Assembly: GCA_937973965.1 (NCBI GenBank)
Contig: CALJJQ010000076.1
Location: 1 to 61,132, forward strand
Length of the DNA: 61,132 bases
Direction of reading: 5' to 3'
From: an uncultured Calothrix sp.
GTDB lineage: Bacteria > Cyanobacteriota > Cyanobacteriia > Cyanobacteriales > Nostocaceae
Numbering within the stretch: the first letter of the stretch is position 1; the number at the start of each line of letters is the position of its first letter. The notes below the pieces were generated by a model that saw only the letters and a program-made list of their open reading frames with translations, had not been told where the DNA came from and made no database searches. This document shows positions 27,601-36,779 of this stretch, in pieces. The translations under genes were made by a program, and so were the position numbers.

Positions 27601-28716
27601 AAATCAGAAATTTATATTTCTGATGACTTTGTTGCTCCCAGTAATGAAGTGGAATTACAACTTACAAAAATCTGGGAAGAAATATTAAATATTCGACCCA
27701 TCAGTATTCAAGATAATTTCTTTAATCTGGGTGGACATTCACTCTTAGTCGTGCGTTTAATGGCTCAAATTCAACAAAATTTTGGCATCAATTTACCCCT
27801 AGCAGCAATTCTGCAAAATCCGACAATTGCACAGATTGCAAATATCCTTAGTCAACAAACAAATTCCTTATCCAATTCCACCTTAGTAGCTATTAACGAA
27901 AATGGTTCTCAAACACCTTTCTTCTGTGTTCCTGGAGTGGGTGGTAACGGTTTATACTTCTATAAATTAGCTGATTATTTAGGTTCAGAACAACCCTTTT
28001 ATACCTTCCAAGCACGAGGATTAGACGGTAAATCAATACCTCATAATCAAATAGAAGATATGGCTGCTGACTATATACAAGCCATGCAAACTGTACAACC
28101 TCAAGGACCTTATATTCTTGGTGGTTATTCCTTTGGAAGTAATATTGCATTGGAAATGACGAAACAATTACAACAACAAGGTCATGAAGTCGTTTTACTA
28201 GCTGTTTTAGACAACTTTGCTCCCATTGATGTGAATAAACCAAAGGATTTTTATTTGGATGCAAAAATTAGACTTAAGCACATAATTCGTGTTGTAGAAC
28301 GTCTATCTGAACAAAAATTAGAAGTTGATTACCAAACTTGGGAAAAACTTAATTTTGAGGAACAATTAAATTTTCTTCGGGAACAATTCAACGACAGTAA
28401 AACTGAACAAATTCGGGGTTTAATTCAAGTTTTTGATGCTAATGTCCAAGCGGGAATGAGTTACTCATTTAACCCTTTAGCCGTAGATATTTATCCCCTA
28501 CAAATTGCACTTTTCCAAGCCAAAGAAGATGATACAGAAGATACTTTTATCCCTACAGATATAACATGGGGTTGGAATAAAATTACCTCTCAACCAATTG
28601 AAATTCATACAGTTCCCGGAAATCATCACACTATGCTAAATATACCCCACGTTCAAGTATTAGCTGAAAAACTCAAAGCTTGTATTAATCAAGTGCAAAT
28701 TGTGGGAGTTGCGTAA
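24661..28716 (+). CDS. NRPS, C-A-T-TE terminal module
   Basis: About 1,351 residues from ATG 24661, which has a GGTGAG just upstream; an in-frame TTG at 24589 overlaps the previous stop. Condensation domain: the opening SPMQQGMLFHTL is of the DCL type that accepts a D-residue donor, with HHxxxDG at 145-151, fitting the upstream epimerisation domain. Adenylation domain: A3 SGSTGKPKGT; inferred pocket D-A-T-K-I-G-E-V-G-K, close to asparagine codes. Thiolation Ser1027. Thioesterase: GYSFGS with Ser1157 and a distal His in GNHHTM. The domain carries an in-frame palindromic insertion (27168-27230). Expected role: couple an upstream D-residue to Asn and release a short, possibly cyclic, peptide. 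The asparagine call is inference. Confidence 0.92.
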   Translation: MSKQNKNIESIYPLSPMQQGMLFHTLYAPESGIYIEQLSCTLTGNLDITAFAQAWQKIVDRHPILRTLFVWEHGKQPLQIVSKSVKLPWIFDDWQNFSEIEQQQRLQNLLKIERSQGFVLDKAPLMRCTLIKLQADTYEFIWSHHHVLMDGWCLPIILKEVFAIYEAKINSNNLNLPSPRPYKDYILWQQQQDFLQAELFWRQKLQNFHAPTPLPTDKNSQEQSIYKEQYLQLSPELTANLKSLAGENHLTLNTILQGAWGLMLSRYSGEKDVIFGTTVSGRPTTLAGVESMVGLFINTLPVRIKIPEESELLPWLKGLQTQQVEQEEYSYTPLVDIQGWSEVPRDIPLFESLVVFENYPLNGLLKTDNDSIQVTNIRNFEQTNYPLTLVAEPGERLSVGISYDTNHFTDDAIKRMLGNLQVLLQGMTENPQQKLDEISLLTADEKYQLLVEWNDTQTEYPQNKCIHELFEEQVAKTPNAVAVVFENQQLTYQELNNRANQLAHHLQTLGVKPEVLVGICLNRSLEMMVGLLAILKAGGAYVPLDPTYPSERLDYMLTDSQLPILLTQNQLLAKLPQHQAQTICLDQDWEKFVDYSEDNPNSQVQPNNLAYIIYTSGSTGKPKGTMIIHSGMVNYLSWCTKAYNVATGEGSTVNSSIGFDATITSLFSPLLVGCKVVLLPEENEIEELKQALCSGTKFSLVKITPAHLEMLSHLLANQEVNIQVQAFIIGGEALSEKVTNFWRKKAPLTKLINEYGPTETVVGCCIYEVEKQSFPGGNIPIGRPIANTELYILDSQLQPVPIGVIGELYIGGAGVARGYLNRPELTQERFIDNPFNHIVETLYIKSPSITSPSITSPKLYKTGDLARYLADGNIEYLGRIDHQVKIRGFRIELGEIEALIVQHPSVASATVIVREDEPGNKNLVAYIVSEKSDTFHSNKLHQFLQQKLPHYMIPSAFVQLENLPLTPNGKVDRKALPTPEKSEIYISDDFVAPSNEVELQLTKIWEEILNIRPISIQDNFFNLGGHSLLVVRLMAQIQQNFGINLPLAAILQNPTIAQIANILSQQTNSLSNSTLVAINENGSQTPFFCVPGVGGNGLYFYKLADYLGSEQPFYTFQARGLDGKSIPHNQIEDMAADYIQAMQTVQPQGPYILGGYSFGSNIALEMTKQLQQQGHEVVLLAVLDNFAPIDVNKPKDFYLDAKIRLKHIIRVVERLSEQKLEVDYQTWEKLNFEEQLNFLREQFNDSKTEQIRGLIQVFDANVQAGMSYSFNPLAVDIYPLQIALFQAKEDDTEDTFIPTDITWGWNKITSQPIEIHTVPGNHHTMLNIPHVQVLAEKLKACINQVQIVGVA
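27178..27229. repeat. Palindromic repeat inserted in the NRPS adenylation domain
   Basis: Arms GAGACGTTAT (27178-27187) and ATAACGTCTC (27220-27229) are a perfect 10-bp inverted repeat. Between them lies a 15-bp tandem unit (TCTCCATCTATAACA, then TCTCCATCGATAACG). The arms match the intergenic GAGACG...CGTCTC palindromes of this window. It lengthens the protein by about 19 residues relative to the sister module (NPFGNSKLY) without breaking the frame. Confidence 0.75.
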
Positions 28717-28717
28717 A

Positions 28718-30025
28718 ATGATTCAACCCCTAACTGTCAGAAATATGCAAACTTTTATACTTGTATGGTTGGGACAAGTAGCTTCCCTGACTGGTTCTGG
28801 ATTAACTAACTTTGCCTTGGGTGTGTGGGTATATCAAGATACAGGTTCAGTAACTCAATTTGCCTTAATCTCTTTATTTGCAACCATTCCACGGGTGATA
28901 ATTTCTCCGGTAGCTGGTGCTGTAGTAGACCGTTGGCAACGTCGTTGGGTAATGATTATTGCCGATTCGGGTGCAGGTATTAGCACGCTATTGTTATTTT
29001 TGCTACTACTTACTAGTCATCTAGAAATTTGGCATATATATTTAGTGACAATTGCTAGTGCTAGTTTTAGTGCTTTTCAATGGCCAGCTTATAATGCTGC
29101 TACTACCTTGATAGTTCCCAAACAATTTTTAAGTCGTGCGAATGGCATGATTGAATTGGGAGAAGCTCTACCTCAACTAATTTCACCTGTATTAGCTGGT
29201 GTTTTATTAATAAATATCCAGCTACAAGGTATTATTATGATTGACTTTATCAGCTTTATTTTCTCCTTTTTAATCCTCATTAGTATTCACTTTCCAAATG
29301 ATAAAAGAAGTCTGAGCAAAAAAATAGAGCATAACTCATTATTCACAGAGATAATCTATGGTTGTAAATACGTGTTCAAGAGAAAGGGATTACTGGGATT
29401 ACTAATCTTCTCTGCTGTCACTGACTTAGGATTAGGAGTAGTTCAAGTATTAATCACCCCATTAGTATTATCCTTTGCTTCCCCAACAGTTTTAGGAACT
29501 ATTATGTCTATTGGTGGAATTGGGATGTTACTTGGTAGTCTATTAATTATTATTCATCGAGGACCAAAACATAAAATTAATAGCATATTTATCTTTCAAT
29601 TCTTAGGTGGATTATCAATTTTAGCAGCCGGATTAAAAACCTCTGTCACCCTCTCAGCCTTAGCTGCATTTCTATTCTTTTTTACCTGGCCAATCATCAA
29701 CAGTTCTACCCGATTCATCTTTCAAAAGAAAGTTTCCCATGATGTTCAAGGTAGAGTATTTGCCTTAATCGGTGGAGTGACGGGAATATCTTTCCCCTTA
29801 GCTTATTTAGTTGCTGGACCCCTTGCTGATAAAATTTTTGAACCATTAATGTCTGCCAACGGTTTCCTAGCTGGAAGTATGGGAAAAATAATTGGCATTG
29901 GGACAGGACGGGGGATTGGATTAATGTTTATTTTGATGGGATTAATCACCATGTTAATCACCATTTTTGGATATTATTATCCCCCTTTGAGGAAAGTCGA
30001 AATAGAATTACCAGATGTAACATGA
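28718..30025 (+). CDS. MFS transporter of the peptide cluster
   Basis: About 435 residues with around twelve membrane helices and MFS features: a GAVVDRWQRR motif between helices 2 and 3, GTIMSIGGIGMLLGS in the second half, and charged loop SKKIEHNS between the halves. It belongs to the exporter-type MFS often found beside NRPS genes. ATG 28718 is 1 bp past the previous stop (TAA 28714-28716) with GGGAG just upstream, so it is translationally linked to the NRPS. Expected role: export of the product, alongside the SyrD-type ABC exporter; having two exporters is somewhat redundant. A hairpin at 30077-30099 follows the stop. Confidence 0.9.
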   Translation: MIQPLTVRNMQTFILVWLGQVASLTGSGLTNFALGVWVYQDTGSVTQFALISLFATIPRVIISPVAGAVVDRWQRRWVMIIADSGAGISTLLLFLLLLTSHLEIWHIYLVTIASASFSAFQWPAYNAATTLIVPKQFLSRANGMIELGEALPQLISPVLAGVLLINIQLQGIIMIDFISFIFSFLILISIHFPNDKRSLSKKIEHNSLFTEIIYGCKYVFKRKGLLGLLIFSAVTDLGLGVVQVLITPLVLSFASPTVLGTIMSIGGIGMLLGSLLIIIHRGPKHKINSIFIFQFLGGLSILAAGLKTSVTLSALAAFLFFFTWPIINSSTRFIFQKKVSHDVQGRVFALIGGVTGISFPLAYLVAGPLADKIFEPLMSANGFLAGSMGKIIGIGTGRGIGLMFILMGLITMLITIFGYYYPPLRKVEIELPDVT

Positions 30026-30076
30026 TATGATTACGATCGCTGAGTCATACCGATTATATATGAAGCTGCATGGAAT

Positions 30077-30099
30077 GACCCAGGCTTAAAGTCTGGGTC
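30077..30099. terminator. Hairpin after the MFS gene, possible terminator
   Basis: GACCCAGGC and GTCTGGGTC pair over nine positions (one G-T) around a TTAAA loop, 51 bp after the MFS stop. No T-run follows in either direction, so termination is possible but not certain; convergent transcription from 30205 also ends here. Confidence 0.45.
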
Positions 30100-30204
30100 T
30101 AATCGGAATAAACCTTGCTTAGAGTAGGCTTATAATGTGCATCTTCATAATCTAAAATTTGGGTTTTGCTTCGCTCCACTCAATCTAGGATTATCCTATG
30201 TCAA

Positions 30205-33200
30205 TTAATTAGAGATTTTACCAATCCCATCACACAATCCCCTCTCATTCTCTTTCACATTCCCGCTATGGTGCAGATAATTGCGAATGCGATCGCAACC
30301 CTCCTGTAATAATTTATCTAGGTGAGAATCTAAGTCTAAATTCCAGAAAATTACATTCCCCAAGGAGTCGGAAGAAGCTAAAAGCTGGTGATTTGGACTC
30401 AAACTAACACTTTTGATCCCAGCTTGATGTCCCCCAAAGGTTTGCAGGACGTTGCCATCTAAAGTCCATAATTTCATGGTTTTATCTTCACTTGCGGTCA
30501 CAAAGATTTTACTATTTGGATGGAAAATAAGACTATTGATTGCACCTTCATGGCAATATATGGTTTGTAATAATTTACCTTGGAAATTCCATAATTTAAT
30601 CCGATTATCTTTACTGACTGTAGCAATTATTTGACCATCAGGACTAATCTTGACAGCGATAATTCCATCTTCATGTCCCCGCAATGTTTTTAATTGTTTA
30701 CCTTGTCGGTTCCATATTTTCGCGGTTCCATCTTCGCTACCAGTGACAATCATTTGATTATCTGGACTGAAATTAACACTTCTGACACCTGCATTATGTC
30801 CTTGCAATGTCATCAATTCCTGACCAGCTAAATTCCATAATTTTGCCGTATTATCCCAACTTGCAGTTGCAATGGTTTGACCGTCGGGACTAAACACAGC
30901 ACTTCTCACATCTGCATGATGTCCTTGCAATGTCACCAATTCTTTCCCAGCTAGATTCCATAATTTAACGGTTTGATCTCGACTAGCGGTGACAACTGTT
31001 TTCCCATCTGGACTAAATTCTAAGCTTCTTAAGGTGTCGCTGTGACCTTGCAAAGATGCAGTATACTTCCATGGAAAGGCGATGTATCCCGTTTCTCCGT
31101 TTGGTAATTTCCACAGTGTTGCTGTATTCGACCTTCCTGTTGTACCCAAAATTTGACTTTTGGGGCTAAAATTGCTGCTGACAGAAGCTGCTTCACCAAG
31201 GTTTTTACTCCAAGCTTGGAGAGTGATATCTGCACCAATATTTAGCCCCTGCAAGTTCCAAAGTCTCACAGTTCCGTCTTCACCACTGCTGACCAGGGTT
31301 TTTCCATCTTGGTGAAAATTTACACTCCAAACTGCATCTTGATGTCCGTGTAAAACCTGTAATTGTTCCCCTTGACGGTTCCATACTCGTACTGTTCGAT
31401 CCCAACCTGCGGTAGCAATTATTTTACCGTCAGGACTAAAAACTGCACTACCGACTGCATCCTCATGTCCTCGTAGGGTTGCGAGTTCCCCTCCCTGTAA
31501 ATTCCAGAGTTTTGCGGTTTGATCGCGACTAGCTGTAGTTAAACTTTTGCCATCGGGACTGAAATTAACATACATGACCCAATCCTGATGTCCGCGTAAT
31601 GTCGCTAATTCCTGACCGTCCAGACTCCAAATTTTGGCAGTACCATCCCGACTTGCTGTGGCAATCCTGTCACCCTGGGGGCTAAAATGGATGGCAACCA
31701 CGGGAGCATTGTGGGTTTGGAAGGATTTTAATAGTTTTCCCTGTAAATTCCACAGACGGATTGTACCATTCCATTCCATGGATGCTACGATTTTACCATC
31801 GGGGCTAAATCCGACACAGGCAACCCAATCTTGATGAGGTAGAGTTAATAATTCTTCTCCCTCCTCTACAAGCCAGATTTTGACGCTTTTATCCCGACTG
31901 GAACTTGCTAATAATTTTCCATCATAGCTGTAATTAATACTCCATACTGCATCCGTATGTCCTCGGAGGGCTTGCAATAATTTTCCGTCACGCTGCCAAA
32001 TTTTGATGCTTTTATCCCAACTAGCACTTGCGAAAGTCTTACTGTCGGGATTAAATTTTACCCGTGTCACCAAATCACCGTGAGCAATGAGACGGTTTTC
32101 TTCCCGTACCCAATAAAGGGATTGACGCAGAGTTTTATCAATCTGCGATCGCAAATGTAAATCTCCGTTTTCCCAACCGATTTGTTGTAATTTGATCCCC
32201 GCTTTTAAACTTGAAAGTAGAGCATCAAAGCTTTGTTGAGAAGTAAATGCGGCTTCTGAGGAGATAGCTAAGGTTTTGATTTCACCTAAAGTCACCTGTT
32301 TTTGTTGTTGTGTTGTTTGCCACATCAATAAGCTAGATATTCCCAACAACGTCAAAGCGACTACAGACACCACCGATAGTCCCTGCAAACCCCGACGAAT
32401 GGCATTTTTCGCTTGTTTTTCCGCATCTAGTAGGACTTGATTTGCTTGTTCCGATGCAATCAAAGCAGTTTGTACTTCTCGTTTCTCCAGTTCCTCACTT
32501 GCAGCCAAGAAGCGATAGTCGAGGTTACTTAAACTTTTTCCCTTTGCCCAAATTTGAGCATCTAAAAGTCCTTGTCCTCCTAGTAGATAATTTTCATCTT
32601 CGTAATTTGATGCTACCCAACTATTAAGTAAATCTGCGTAGGGTCGCAATTGCTTTAATTGCTTTTCCACCCACTCTAAATTAAATACTTCCTGATAAAT
32701 CCGATTATAAACCTGTAAATTACCTTGTTTTTTGACAACTAACCCGGACAATAATAACTCAATTTTTTCCGGGGAATCATCTGCGGGAACCTCACCGTTT
32801 TGTAAAATTTGTAGATATAGTCCCAGTAATCGACTTGCACGTTGTTCCGAAACCAGTAAGCGATCGCGTATTGTGCGTAAATGGGGTGGTTCATCCTGTG
32901 CAGCCCAATTATCCATGATATGCGATCGCGCAATTGCAGCTACTTGTTCGGCTATTTCCTCTGGTTGCGTCAAGATTTCCCGCATTAGTTTTTGCAGATA
33001 GGGGGATGGGTTCCCATAAATATTCCCTGCTTCCCCTGTTCCCTTTTTCCCATACTCTGCTACCAATTGACATAATTTTTGGGTGAGAAACGGTTGTCCC
33101 CCCGTCCAAGCGAGTATTTCACCCAATACTGGTTGGGGATGGTCGATTTTATTTGCTAAACCCAGTTCCAAGGGTTGGACTTCGGACAAATTAAATCCAT

Positions 33201-33810
33201 TTAAAGTGATCGCGCGTCCAATATTAAAGGGTGTACGGGTTTTATCTGTAATGAGATCGGAAGGTGTTGCTACTCCCAACAGTGCAAAAGTCAGACGTTT
33301 GTGTTCGTGACAAGCTCGAATCAGAGCAAAAAAGTCATCCGTATTAAATGGTAAACTGATAGTGCTATCAATCTCATCGAAAAAAATCACTATCGGTTGC
33401 TCAATTAACTCCGGTAGCACCGATTGCAACAATTCCCCCAAGCGTCCCACAGGAGAAAAATCTTGTCTTTGAGCTAACCAACTGCGGACATTAATTTCTC
33501 CCGACAATCCCAAACTCCGCACCAACCGCATAATTATATCTGCATACCACTGGTCAGCTGTAATATTGCTGTTACCAATTCCCGATAAATCCACCGTCGT
33601 GCAAATAATCCCATCTGCTTGCAACCGTTTTGCTACCTGCACCCGCAAACTCGATTTTCCCATTTGCCGACAATTCAGAACATAGCAAAACTCACCCGCT
33701 TTTAAAGCATTGTACAGTTCATCATCCCCATGGCGAACCACATAACTGGGTGCATCAACAGGTAAACGACCACCAACGTGATATTCATAGGATGAAGTCA
33801 GTTTTTGCAC
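30205..33810 (-). CDS. AAA-like ATPase with transmembrane helix and 14 WD40 repeats
   Basis: 1,201 residues from a GTG at 33810. PF14516-type AAA-like domain: Walker [10 protein letters not shown] (46-54), Walker [10 protein letters not shown] (140-148), then [18 protein letters not shown] helical linker, one transmembrane helix (about 473-493) and a QQQ-rich juxtamembrane part lead to fourteen WD40 repeats (about 572-1165), again enough for two seven-bladed propellers. Repeat 8 is longer and degenerate. The single membrane span suggests the ATPase and the propellers lie on opposite sides of a membrane, possibly sensing outside and switching inside (inference). It uses the shared promoter type at 33857-33912. 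A fragment of repeats 11-12 is duplicated at 21547. Confidence 0.9.
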   Translation of the reverse strand: MQKLTSSYEYHVGGRLPVDAPSYVVRHGDDELYNALKAGEFCYVLNCRQMGKSSLRVQVAKRLQADGIICTTVDLSGIGNSNITADQWYADIIMRLVRSLGLSGEINVRSWLAQRQDFSPVGRLGELLQSVLPELIEQPIVIFFDEIDSTISLPFNTDDFFALIRACHEHKRLTFALLGVATPSDLITDKTRTPFNIGRAITLNGFNLSEVQPLELGLANKIDHPQPVLGEILAWTGGQPFLTQKLCQLVAEYGKKGTGEAGNIYGNPSPYLQKLMREILTQPEEIAEQVAAIARSHIMDNWAAQDEPPHLRTIRDRLLVSEQRASRLLGLYLQILQNGEVPADDSPEKIELLLSGLVVKKQGNLQVYNRIYQEVFNLEWVEKQLKQLRPYADLLNSWVASNYEDENYLLGGQGLLDAQIWAKGKSLSNLDYRFLAASEELEKREVQTALIASEQANQVLLDAEKQAKNAIRRGLQGLSVVSVVALTLLGISSLLMWQTTQQQKQVTLGEIKTLAISSEAAFTSQQSFDALLSSLKAGIKLQQIGWENGDLHLRSQIDKTLRQSLYWVREENRLIAHGDLVTRVKFNPDSKTFASASWDKSIKIWQRDGKLLQALRGHTDAVWSINYSYDGKLLASSSRDKSVKIWLVEEGEELLTLPHQDWVACVGFSPDGKIVASMEWNGTIRLWNLQGKLLKSFQTHNAPVVAIHFSPQGDRIATASRDGTAKIWSLDGQELATLRGHQDWVMYVNFSPDGKSLTTASRDQTAKLWNLQGGELATLRGHEDAVGSAVFSPDGKIIATAGWDRTVRVWNRQGEQLQVLHGHQDAVWSVNFHQDGKTLVSSGEDGTVRLWNLQGLNIGADITLQAWSKNLGEAASVSSNFSPKSQILGTTGRSNTATLWKLPNGETGYIAFPWKYTASLQGHSDTLRSLEFSPDGKTVVTASRDQTVKLWNLAGKELVTLQGHHADVRSAVFSPDGQTIATASWDNTAKLWNLAGQELMTLQGHNAGVRSVNFSPDNQMIVTGSEDGTAKIWNRQGKQLKTLRGHEDGIIAVKISPDGQIIATVSKDNRIKLWNFQGKLLQTIYCHEGAINSLIFHPNSKIFVTASEDKTMKLWTLDGNVLQTFGGHQAGIKSVSLSPNHQLLASSDSLGNVIFWNLDLDSHLDKLLQEGCDRIRNYLHHSGNVKENERGLCDGIGKISN

Positions 33811-33856
33811 GGGTGTACCTGCCTTTTGATTGCAAATTAATTCCCATCAGTTCTAT

Positions 33857-33912
33857 ATTTATATGGCTTGCTGGTTGAACTGTCGATGTAGAAAAGTTAA
33901 GGAATTCAGAAC
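33857..33912 (-). promoter_or_regulatory. Promoter of the AAA-WD40 gene, shared-motif type
   Basis: Minus-strand reading: CTGAATTC, CTTAACTTTT, CTACATCGAC (ending 33882), 18 bases, TATAAAT (33863-33857). Spacing is identical to the lipoprotein and FMO copies. The GTG start is about 47 bp downstream of the -10. Confidence 0.72.
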
Positions 33913-34008
33913 TGGATGGGTTTTGAAAAACTTTTATTTGACGCGAATATTGCTGTACAAGAGTTTCAGACTTTGTGATTCATCGAACTCACGTCAGGTT
34001 GAATCAAA

Positions 34009-34103
34009 GGTAGGATGTGTTAGACACAAGCCGTAACGCATCAAAGTCTTCTTCTGCATCGGTTATGCTCCGTTAACCCATCCGACAAAGGTTTTATATT
34101 TAA
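34009..34103. repeat. 95-bp dispersed repeat, copy 2
   Basis: Second copy of the repeat at 17973-18067, same orientation and length, about 94% identical. It lies in the 358-bp gap between the AAA-WD40 and 856-residue genes; apart from this and the promoter I see nothing else in that gap. Confidence 0.8.
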
Positions 34104-34168
34104 TTGCACTTTCCTACCTATTAGTACTACTGCAAGTTTCAAAATGGATGAGGTTAACGAATTTCCGA

Positions 34169-36739
34169 TTAACCCCTAGGTAATAACAACTGTGCTAATA
34201 CTTTGACACTTTCCTGGGGTGCATTAAAGTTGAATGTCAAGTTCAGACGACGCGGTTGGTTCATATATACCATTTCCAATGCGATCGCCACTTCACCCCT
34301 AGCAGCCACATCAAGGTTAGCATTGAATTGAGCCGAGCGCACATCCAGTAAACTATTTAAACCTTGTTGGGTGATAAAAGTATTGATTTGTGCGATTGCT
34401 CCCAGCGATCGCGTTGTGGTTTGTAGTATCTCACGGGTACGATTCAGTGCAGTGTTAGCCAGGGAGAGGGAAGTATTGAGACTAAGGATTTCTGGGTCAG
34501 CATCGATGGGTATCTGACTCACCCCATTACGAGCTGTCTGTAAGCTGGCTTCAAACCGTGCTAGGGTTGCTTGAGCGGCTGGTAATCCTGCTTGTAATCC
34601 TGCAAGTTCTGTCCCTAACCTTGCAGCTTGAGCAAGAGCCTCTGGATCGGGAATACATTGCCGTCCAATCAACGGAATATCTGTACACCGTTGCTGACGG
34701 GAAAGGCGATTAATCTCCCGTTGCAGGTTTTGAATCCGACTGTTAAGACTATTGAGAGTATTACGGGCATTTGTCACATCTCGTTCGAGTTGTTGAATCC
34801 GTTGATTTGCAGTCGCTCGTTCCTGTTCTACAGTTTGTCGTCGCCGACGAATGCGATCACTCAAGCGATTGACTTCCTGTTGAGCGCGATCGACTTCCTG
34901 TTGAGCCGTATTAATACTATTACTGGCATTACGAGCAACTTGTTGAATTTCCCGCGAAACTTCATCTTTGAGGAAGCGCAGCAAGTCGTTTTGCATAGTT
35001 GCAGCAATTTGGAAATTACGGCGATCGCCAATACCGGGAGTTGTAACAACCACAGCAGCCTCAAATCGATTGAACAGTCTTCCCGCTATATTGAAGCGTA
35101 ATCCTGCCACAGTTGTCTCGATACGCAATTCCTGGGTAATTCCCAATACGGAAACCAGTGCCGAAATGAATAGCTCAGAATTGACAGAGGGAGCCAACCG
35201 TAAACGGAGTTGAGGGTTGGCTTCACCCTGAGTACCCCGAATTTGCAAAATCCCCGCTCCCAAATCGATGGCATCCATTGTCGCTCGCACCGTCAACCCA
35301 TCAAAGTAATCTACATTCACAAACGCATCTGCACCCCAACCCCAAACAGTCATCCGTCCTTGTAGAGTTACACCGGGTTCGCGGAACAACACCTGACCAA
35401 TTTGGGTGGGTACTGGCACAATATTCACTTTCACATCTTCCATCTGGGCATTAACAACCCTTTCTAAAGGTTGCCGCACCTCTGCTGGTAGGGCATTATA
35501 GGCGACAAAGGTGGGTGCAGTCATGGCACTCATCAATTGTAGGAAAGTTAAGCGATCGGTTGACCCTGCCAAAACAAACTCATCGGGGTCATTACTATCT
35601 ACCAAAATCGATATGCTGCCATCAATATCTCCCAGACGCAAGTTACCATGCAAACCAATGCTGTCAATCCAGGGTGAGGAATAGGTAAGTCCGAGTTGCA
35701 GGGAGAGTTGACGTATGGTGATACCAGGAATACCAAAGGGATTAACCCATTCATCGGTATTTTGAATTTCCCCAGTAAGATTGCCTTCGGGGCTACGTCC
35801 AGTACCATTGAGAGTAAAGAAACTGGTGAGGGATTCAGCTTCAGCCCGCACACCACCGGTGAAAACCAAGCGAGTCCTCTGCCCATTTTCCCGCAGGGTT
35901 ACAACAATATCTTGGGCAATACCTAACTGCGCTTCTGGGGGTGCTCCCGAAATTTCTAACCCCACATCCGAACGTGAAAAACTAATCTGGAAATTCTTAC
36001 CCCGAATTAAATCAGTATTGGTTCGCACCGACCCTTCCAGCACATACTTAGGTAATGATTCATCTACCGTTAGGGCTGCATGAACTGCTAACTGTCTAAT
36101 ATGGAGCAGTCCCCCCACCAATTCCCAGGTGCGATCGCCGGAGTTCTCTACCTCCACATTACCATAAAAGTTAAATCCCCGATTGATAGCTGCATCTAAG
36201 CGTGGATCGTAGGCTTGGTCACTGGAAGATAAAATGATTGCAGGAGCAGTAAACCGCATCGCTCGAACAATGGGAATATCGGGAAAGACATTGCCAATTC
36301 CCCAGGAAGGTACTGGATTCGCTAGTTCTGGTAAGGGTTCAAATTTGAGAATGGCATGAGGAACACCCCTAAACAGGAAAAATTCGGCTGTGAGCAACAC
36401 CCGCTCCAAACCCAGGTAAGTGACTTCACCAGTGATTCTCGTCTTCGTATTTTCAGGAATCGCTACGCGATCGCCATTTTCAATTTCCCGTCCAGGGTCG
36501 CCAACTAATCCTGGTTGTCCTTCTATAAACTCAATTGTGGGATTCTCAATTTCCACGAATACATTGACCACATCACCAACAATCTCACCCAAAATATTAA
36601 ACGCACCCAGAAGGTCACCACTTAATTGCAGTCGATTACCTTCTACACTTTCCCGTAATTTTTGTATCAAAGCATAATGAGGCAATGATATCTCCATTGC
36701 TGTTGCCATTGCCGTCAATGCACGCTCTATCGATTGCAT
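34169..36739 (-). CDS. Unrecognised 856-residue beta-rich protein with coiled coil
   Basis: 856 residues; I do not recognise a family. Residues about 1-60 are helical and leucine-rich without a signal peptide. Residues 60-600 alternate short beta-type strands with glycine turns (e.g. LEISGAPPEAQLGIAQDIVV, GDIDGSISILVDSNDPDEF), suggesting a long repetitive beta structure such as a lipid-binding groove. Residues about 600-750 are predicted coiled coil, with a four-position QxxL/RxxI rhythm, and contain the only two close cysteines (CTDIPLIGRQC). The last 100 residues return to beta strands. The N-terminal strands and C-terminal GEVAIALEMVYMN resemble each other weakly. It has its own promoter of the shared type, not the ParA operon's. 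Function unknown. Confidence 0.85.
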   Translation of the reverse strand: MQSIERALTAMATAMEISLPHYALIQKLRESVEGNRLQLSGDLLGAFNILGEIVGDVVNVFVEIENPTIEFIEGQPGLVGDPGREIENGDRVAIPENTKTRITGEVTYLGLERVLLTAEFFLFRGVPHAILKFEPLPELANPVPSWGIGNVFPDIPIVRAMRFTAPAIILSSSDQAYDPRLDAAINRGFNFYGNVEVENSGDRTWELVGGLLHIRQLAVHAALTVDESLPKYVLEGSVRTNTDLIRGKNFQISFSRSDVGLEISGAPPEAQLGIAQDIVVTLRENGQRTRLVFTGGVRAEAESLTSFFTLNGTGRSPEGNLTGEIQNTDEWVNPFGIPGITIRQLSLQLGLTYSSPWIDSIGLHGNLRLGDIDGSISILVDSNDPDEFVLAGSTDRLTFLQLMSAMTAPTFVAYNALPAEVRQPLERVVNAQMEDVKVNIVPVPTQIGQVLFREPGVTLQGRMTVWGWGADAFVNVDYFDGLTVRATMDAIDLGAGILQIRGTQGEANPQLRLRLAPSVNSELFISALVSVLGITQELRIETTVAGLRFNIAGRLFNRFEAAVVVTTPGIGDRRNFQIAATMQNDLLRFLKDEVSREIQQVARNASNSINTAQQEVDRAQQEVNRLSDRIRRRRQTVEQERATANQRIQQLERDVTNARNTLNSLNSRIQNLQREINRLSRQQRCTDIPLIGRQCIPDPEALAQAARLGTELAGLQAGLPAAQATLARFEASLQTARNGVSQIPIDADPEILSLNTSLSLANTALNRTREILQTTTRSLGAIAQINTFITQQGLNSLLDVRSAQFNANLDVAARGEVAIALEMVYMNQPRRLNLTFNFNAPQESVKVLAQLLLPRG

Positions 36740-36750
36740 AATCTAACTCC

Positions 36751-36779
36751 GTAAAATTAACTGAATGATTCAGTTTTAC
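36751..36779. promoter_or_regulatory. Inverted repeat overlapping the -10 of the 856-residue gene
   Basis: GTAAAATTAACTGAAT and the reverse arm ATTCAGTTTTAC pair nearly perfectly around the centre at 36765. The right arm overlaps the GTAAAAC -10 at 36773-36779, and the left arm ends 12 bp before the ATG. The placement fits a repressor operator or a leader hairpin; it is absent from the other three shared-type promoters. Confidence 0.45.
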
